DNA of 64,000 nt from Actomonas sp051209155 (GTDB lineage Bacteria > Verrucomicrobiota > Verrucomicrobiia > Opitutales > Opitutaceae), in the NCBI GenBank assembly GCA_051209155.1, contig JBPJGB010000006.1, one strand, 5' to 3'. The notes under the pieces are model-generated. The model made no database searches. It saw only the letters and a list, made by a program, of their open reading frames with translations, and was not told the DNA's origin. How positions within the stretch are numbered: the stretch's first letter is position 1; the number at the start of each line of letters is the position of its first letter. A program made the translations under genes and the position numbers. This document shows positions 60,413-64,000 of this stretch, piece after piece.

Positions 60413-61114
60413 TCAGTCGGTGATGTTGAATTGAATCGCGGCCTGCATCCGGGTGTTCACCGCGCGGTCGTCTTTCTTGCCGGGACGGAACCTCCACTTG
60501 GAAACGGCTTGGATGGCGGGTTTTTCGAACTCGCGGTGGGACGAGCGGAACGCGTAGGCCTGCACCACCTTGCCCTTGTTATCGACGATGAAGGCCACGT
60601 GGACCTCACCGGTGATGCCGGCGCGCCGCATTTCGAACGGATAAACCGGCTTGGACTGGAAACGCGGGGTGGGCTGCTGGTCGAGGTTGGCGATGTCGAA
60701 CAGGTCCGTCATGCGCTGGCCGATGGCGCGGCTGCTGCTGGTCTTGGCAATGGCCATGACGCCGTAGGCGCGGTCCTGCCGAAGGGAGTCCTTGAGCGGC
60801 TGAATGGAGCCGGTGTGGTTTAATTGCTCGAGCAGCACCTGGACCTTGGCCTGGTTGAGGACCGCCACGTCGTAGCTTTCGGGATTGGCCTGGGCGATCA
60901 ACTGGTCGATCAGGGCGAGGGCCTCGTCGTAGCGGTTGGATTCCGGGGCAGTCAGTTCCTGCAGTTTGCCCAGAGCTTCCGAAACTTCGTCGGAAATTTC
61001 ATTCTTGGGGGCTTCGCGGATCTGGGCGTGAAGCGATACCGGAACCAGAAGGCCGGCAACAACGACGGCGACACAGGTGCGGGTAAAGCGAGAGAATGGG
61101 GAGAAGACTGCCAT
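60413..61114 (-). CDS. Exported TonB C-terminal domain protein
   Basis: 233 aa. Signal peptide (CVAVVVAGLLVPVSLHAQ), a helical region (~35-130), then the TonB C-terminal fold: KPVYPFEMRRAGITGEVHVA, FIVDNKGKVVQAYAFRSSHR, AIQAVSKWRFRPGKKDDRAV. It would contact outer-membrane receptors or act as a periplasmic binding protein; there is no transmembrane anchor. The last ~30 codons reappear as an orphan fragment 10 bp upstream of its start. Confidence 0.85.
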   Translation of the reverse strand: MAVFSPFSRFTRTCVAVVVAGLLVPVSLHAQIREAPKNEISDEVSEALGKLQELTAPESNRYDEALALIDQLIAQANPESYDVAVLNQAKVQVLLEQLNHTGSIQPLKDSLRQDRAYGVMAIAKTSSSRAIGQRMTDLFDIANLDQQPTPRFQSKPVYPFEMRRAGITGEVHVAFIVDNKGKVVQAYAFRSSHREFEKPAIQAVSKWRFRPGKKDDRAVNTRMQAAIQFNITD

Positions 61115-61124
61115 GATGAGATCG

Positions 61125-61213
61125 TCAGTCAGTGATGTTGAATGGAATGGGAACCTGCATCCGGGTGTTCACCGCGCGGCCACCCTTCTTGCCGGGGCGG
61201 AATTTCCAACTGA
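61125..61213 (-). pseudogene. Orphan 3' end of a TonB-C paralogue
   Basis: On the minus strand it encodes SWKFRPGKKGGRAVNTRM, then QVPIPFNITD and TGA, matching the end of the intact gene at 60413 (SKWRFRPGKKDDRAV ... FNITD) with mostly conservative changes. It is head-to-tail with, and 10 bp before, the intact gene. The upstream part of the paralogue is gone. Confidence 0.8.
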
Positions 61214-61536
61214 TAGGAAATTACTTTTCAGCGGCGTGCTGGGGGTGGGAGGGAAGGGGGAGGGGTAAACGCTCGCGGAGTGAAAATCGCGCCTCGCGGA
61301 GGAGGCCGATTGGCGTTGGGTGAGACAACGGAGTTAGTTGAGCGATTTTCGTGCCTTGGGCGAGTCCGGAATCCCGAATGGGGCCGAAAAAGGGGGCCGG
61401 AAAAGGGGTCAATGCTATAGGGGGCTGTTGCCCAAATCGGCTGGGTGATTAGCGTGCGGTAGGCTTCGCTTGGCGGTGCGATGATGATGCACCCCGCGCG
61501 ATTGCAAAGCCGCGTCGGATCGCGACGATCGTGGCC
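61214..61536. other. Intergenic region with right arm of the inverted repeat
   Basis: No gene is supported here. It contains a Gly/purine-rich stretch (61240-61266), the right repeat arm (61380-61414), and just before the next gene a GATTGCAAAGCCG word also present at 60156, on the other side of the TonB-C gene. Confidence 0.5.
61380..61414. repeat. Right arm of the inverted repeat flanking the TonB-C gene
   Basis: GGGGCCGAAAAAGGGGG, then CCGGAAAAGGGGTCAATG; reverse complement of 60367-60400 except in the centre. Confidence 0.65.
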
Positions 61537-62847
61537 ATGACAATATCCGGTGTTCGGCGCGTCGTGGTCGGGTTGGCAGTTCTGGGTCTGACTTGGGCAA
61601 ACGGGGCGGAGTCGAAGGCAGAGGCGGATGTCTGGGTGGTGTCGCGGGCGCACTACGCCGAACAGTTGGCCGGTTTCTGGTTGGGGTCGTGCGTGGCCAA
61701 CTGGACCGGACTCACCACCGAGATGGACCGGGTGGCGGCGCCGTTCTACACCGATGCGGACTGGGGTCAGCCGGATCAGCCGAACATGTGGGGCGGGGCG
61801 GGCCCCTCGCCGGTGATCGATTTTTTCCTGGTTCGCGGCGCGGAACCGTGGGGCGCGGATGACGACACGGACATCGAATACCTCTACCAATCGCTGTTGG
61901 AAGCGGCGGAAGATCCGGTGCTCACGCCGGCGCAGATTCGCGACGGTTGGTTGGCGCACCTCTGGTCGGACAATTTTAATCAGGACGGCGAAAACTACCT
62001 CTGGGTCTCCAACGAGCGCGCCTACGAGCTCATGCGCACGGGGATGCTGCCGCCGGCGACGAGCGACCCGGCGAACAATCCCGACAGCGAGATGATCGAC
62101 GCGCAGCTGACGACCGAGTTCTTCGGCTTCTTCGCGCCGGGAAATCCGGCGGTGGCGCGGCGGCTCGCGCACCTACCGATTCGCACGACCGCGAGCGGCG
62201 AAGCAGCGGCGGTGGCGGAGTTTTACGTGACGATGTATGCACTGGCGGCGCGGTTCGATGCGGCGCAGCCGCTGGGCCCCCAACTCGTGGCGGCGGCGCA
62301 GGTGGCGCGGGCCGAGCTCCCCGCGGAATCGGTGGCGGCGCACATGTATGATTTTGTCGCCGCGGCGTATCAGGAAAACCCTGACAAGACCGACTGGGAG
62401 TCCACCCGGGACGAACTCTACCAACGCTATCAAGTCGGCGGCGAGGCGGGTTACGTTTATCAGCAGCCCTTTGACGCCCTGATCAATTTCGGAGCGAGCC
62501 TGGTGAGCCTGTTCTACGGTGAGGGTGACTTCCGGCGCACGATTCGGATCGGCTGTCTGGCGGGCTGGGATGCGGACAACCCGACGGCGACCTGGGGCGG
62601 CTTGCTGGGTTTCGTCCTCGGCCGCGAAGGCGTGGCGCGTGCGCTGGGCGAGAGCGATCTATCGGACGCCTATCGGATCAGCCGCACGCGGCGCGCATTC
62701 CCGGATCACACGCCAAACGCGGATGGCGAGGACACGTTTACCCTAATGGCGCATCGTGCACTGCCGGTGATCGACCGAGTGGTGGAGCGATACCTCGGAG
62801 GGGAAGTCGACGAGGTGGCCAACGTGTGGCGGATTCCCCCGCGGTGA
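61537..62847 (+). CDS. Secreted ADP-ribosylglycohydrolase-fold protein
   Basis: 436 aa from the ATG at 61537 (a GTG two codons earlier is possible). Signal peptide (VVVGLAVLGLTWANGAE). The fold is suggested by QLAGFWLGSCVANWTGLTTE near the N terminus, DDDTDIEYLYQSLL, and the family-typical IRIGCLAGWDADNPTATWGG, whose Asp and Asn would bind Mg ions. Exported members occur widely in Verrucomicrobiota and may act on glycosides or nucleotides rather than ADP-ribosylated protein. No partner gene nearby; a strong hairpin follows. Confidence 0.8.
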   Translation: MTISGVRRVVVGLAVLGLTWANGAESKAEADVWVVSRAHYAEQLAGFWLGSCVANWTGLTTEMDRVAAPFYTDADWGQPDQPNMWGGAGPSPVIDFFLVRGAEPWGADDDTDIEYLYQSLLEAAEDPVLTPAQIRDGWLAHLWSDNFNQDGENYLWVSNERAYELMRTGMLPPATSDPANNPDSEMIDAQLTTEFFGFFAPGNPAVARRLAHLPIRTTASGEAAAVAEFYVTMYALAARFDAAQPLGPQLVAAAQVARAELPAESVAAHMYDFVAAAYQENPDKTDWESTRDELYQRYQVGGEAGYVYQQPFDALINFGASLVSLFYGEGDFRRTIRIGCLAGWDADNPTATWGGLLGFVLGREGVARALGESDLSDAYRISRTRRAFPDHTPNADGEDTFTLMAHRALPVIDRVVERYLGGEVDEVANVWRIPPR

Positions 62848-62882
62848 AACACAGTTGCCGACCTCGCCGGCGGCAAAAATAC

Positions 62883-62942
62883 CCAACGATCATTTCCCGA
62901 AAAGAGGCCAACGAATGCATCTTTTTGGGAAATGATCGTTGG
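62883..62942. repeat. Long inverted repeat downstream of the ADP-ribosylglycohydrolase-like gene
   Basis: CCAACGATCATTTCCC plus GAAAAG (62883-62904) pairs with CTTTTT plus GGGAAATGATCGTTGG (62921-62942): 22 bp with one G-U pair and a 16-nt loop. No T-run follows. It marks the left edge of an AT-richer segment and could be a terminator or a MITE-like relic. Confidence 0.75.
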
Positions 62943-63065
62943 CTTGAAGACCACCAATCCCGTGTGCAATCTCCTGGCTATGAACGCGAAATATGGCGGT
63001 GGTGATCATTTTGCCACGGCTTTGCATTCCGTTATTACTGCATCAGGTGCGGGCTAATAACACTG

Positions 63066-63269
63066 ATGGGCAAACGCAGGTCACATTATCCGTCTCCTTG
63101 GCTCACATTGGGCATCTGGCTTTTGTTTCTTTTTGCGGGGGCAATGTTCGCGATAAACGTCGTTCTTGCCGCCATCGGTCGAGAGTTCTGGGGTGCCGGA
63201 GCATTTGCGTTGGCGACTGCGCTTTTCCTCTTTCTCGCGAAAAAGACTAGGCAAGAAATTCGATTCTAA
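63066..63269 (+). CDS. Unknown small membrane protein
   Basis: 67 aa from the ATG at 63066. Two close transmembrane helices (LGIWLLFLFAGAMFAINVVL and AGAFALATALFLFLA) with a basic C terminus. No family recognised. It lies in the AT-richer terminal segment and may be an integron-type cassette gene; no Shine-Dalgarno is apparent. Confidence 0.5.
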   Translation: MGKRRSHYPSPWLTLGIWLLFLFAGAMFAINVVLAAIGREFWGAGAFALATALFLFLAKKTRQEIRF

Positions 63270-63308
63270 TTGAGGACGGAAAAAAGAAATAGGCCCATCC
63301 ATCCACCG

Positions 63309-63356
63309 CAGCCAACGTCGGGCTTCGCCCGCCGCGGCTGAGTTCAATCGTTAGCC
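63309..63356. other. attC-like site (candidate integron cassette junction)
   Basis: CAGCC (63309-63313) and GGCTG (63336-63340) form an outer stem, GGGC and GCCC an inner one; GAGTT, 5 nt, GTTAGCC (63350-63356) has the L'-R' form of attC sites (G^TTRRRY core). A start codon lies 4 nt after it, the usual cassette layout. The left R'' core is not clear, so this is a candidate only. Confidence 0.45.
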
Positions 63357-63360
63357 GGAG

Positions 63361-63879
63361 ATGAATGAATACTTGGTAGAGCCCACCATTGGTATCGGGC
63401 CGGTTCGTTTCGGAATGGGGCGCGAGGAAGTTCGTGAGCTTCTCGGATCGCCAAACTACGTCGAAGCGGCCCATGAAAAGTGGGGGATTCAGTTTCCCGC
63501 GAAGGATTGCTTTTTCGATAGCTGCATTCAGATCCGATACGATCTCGATGAGAAGGTAGAGGACATCCAGTATTCCGCACATCCCTCATTCTCGGTGGTT
63601 TTCGATTCGATTCCTGTCCACGACTCCGACGTCGATACGATCGCCAAGGCGATCGAACGCAGTGCCAAGTTAAATCGGGGCGAGCGTGAGTTTCCCCACG
63701 TCTATTCGTTTCCAGACATCGGCCTCAGCCTCTGGCGGGAGCACCTCGGAAAGTCCAAGTTCGACACCATCAATCTTCGACGCCCCGAGTCGGAGTCGGA
63801 AAAGAAAGAGGCTAACCAACTCCTGAGGCCAACTGAGCAAGTAAAATCAGGCGGCGGCGAGTTGGGTGGCCAAGGGTGA
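63361..63879 (+). CDS. Unknown protein, probable gene-cassette ORF with disrupted end
   Basis: 172 aa as it stands. The ~145-residue body (TIGIGPVRFGMGREEVREL, DCFFDSCIQIRYDLDEKVED) is a small alpha/beta protein with no family I recognise, though the pattern resembles small immunity-type proteins. The last residues (KKEANQLLRPTEQ) look like translation through an attC core: GGCTAACCAACTCC. The remaining end reads into the insertion sequence, so the natural stop has been lost. Start at the ATG 63361, 4 nt after an attC-like core. Confidence 0.6.
   Translation: MNEYLVEPTIGIGPVRFGMGREEVRELLGSPNYVEAAHEKWGIQFPAKDCFFDSCIQIRYDLDEKVEDIQYSAHPSFSVVFDSIPVHDSDVDTIAKAIERSAKLNRGEREFPHVYSFPDIGLSLWREHLGKSKFDTINLRRPESESEKKEANQLLRPTEQVKSGGGELGGQG
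63810..63822. other. attC-like left core, truncated by insertion
   Basis: GGCTAAC (63810-63816), C, AACTC (63818-63822): exact complements of GTTAGCC and GAGTT in the site at 63340-63356. This is the R''-L'' half expected at the 3' end of a cassette. The other half is missing because an insertion sequence begins within the next ~25 bp. Confidence 0.45.
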
Positions 63880-64000
63880 GTGCCGCTGTTGAAGGGCGGC
63901 CAGGTAGCGGGTTTCGTCGTAGGGCACGCGGTCGTGCCAGCAGCGCCAGAGGATGCGGATCCATTTAAAAGCCAGCGCACGCAGGATGGTTTGGTGGTTC
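63847..64000 (-). mobile_element. IS110-family transposase, C-terminal end (cut by window edge)
   Basis: Fifty codons are visible: NHQTILRALAFKWIRILWRC, WHDRVPYDETRYLAALQQ and a TGA stop at 63847-63849. The ALAFKWIRI...CW...PYDE.RYLAAL pattern is the familiar C terminus of IS110/IS1111 transposases (DEDD type). The rest lies beyond the window. Members of the IS1111 branch are known to insert at attC sites, and an attC-like half-core lies 25-37 bp away. Confidence 0.75.

Noticed and set aside
62883..62942. attC site
   Set aside because: attC hairpins are imperfect with extrahelical bases and a GTTRRRY core; this repeat is nearly perfect and lacks that core.

Overview
The window is a GC-rich bacterial chromosome segment. 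It most likely comes from the Verrucomicrobiota, near Opitutaceae. This is inferred from family content: a PEP-CTERM protein, a TIGR02999-type ECF sigma factor beside a large TPR Ser/Thr kinase, a Tat-exported Gfo/Idh/MocA oxidoreductase, a secreted GH2 enzyme, an MCP with a separate Aer-like PAS protein, DUF1223, and many inverted-repeat intergenic elements. No rRNA, tRNA or CRISPR array was recognised.

Layout. 1-3.1 kb: glycosylase-like gene (cut by the window edge), sigma-54 activator, YHS-domain protein and UDG-like protein. 3.1-8.7 kb: BadF-type kinase, an AbiEi/AbiEii toxin-antitoxin pair with its own palindrome, an esterase-SIS operon and a methyltransferase. 8.7-14 kb: outer-membrane DUF481 protein, DUF1223, an unknown membrane protein, an aldo/keto reductase and a split aerotaxis-like pair (PAS protein plus soluble MCP). 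14-18 kb: secreted nucleosidase and a GH2 glycosidase that ends in an SLBB-like tail of different composition. 18.3-25.6 kb: a mosaic of BON protein, transglutaminase, divergent GroEL paralogue, two AT-richer unknown genes, and three copies of the last ~100 bp of a Gfo/Idh/MocA gene, only one of which belongs to an intact gene. 25.8-31.6 kb: NUDIX hydrolase, esterase with an extra C-terminal domain, sulfatase-like membrane protein and two small unknowns.

31.7-40.8 kb is a signalling block: methyltransferase with a small membrane protein, ECF sigma factor, a remnant of a kinase paralogue, the intact TPR kinase, DUF4202, and a TPR histidine kinase with its response regulator. 40.9-45 kb: PEP-CTERM protein, a small HTH-like gene surrounded by three copies of one palindrome, two membrane proteins and an unknown. 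45.1-51.8 kb: an RND efflux operon led by its TetR regulator, with a clear operator. 51.9-56.7 kb: TonB-like and DUF3592 proteins, a LemA-TPM-TPM operon, and a divergent SDR/TetR pair with two operator-like sites. 56.8-62.8 kb: SWIM-SNF2 helicase, TonB-C protein with an upstream orphan 3' end, and an ADP-ribosylglycohydrolase-like secreted protein. 62.9-64 kb: AT-richer, with integron-cassette-like features and the 3' end of an IS110-family transposase.

Two themes recur. First, eroded paralogues: orphan 3' ends of Gfo and TonB-C genes and an internally deleted kinase. Second, compact gene-palindrome units that look self-regulated: AbiEi, the HTH gene, and the two TetR genes. Start codons, motif residues and repeat arms were read by eye. 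Family names rest on remembered signatures, with no database search.
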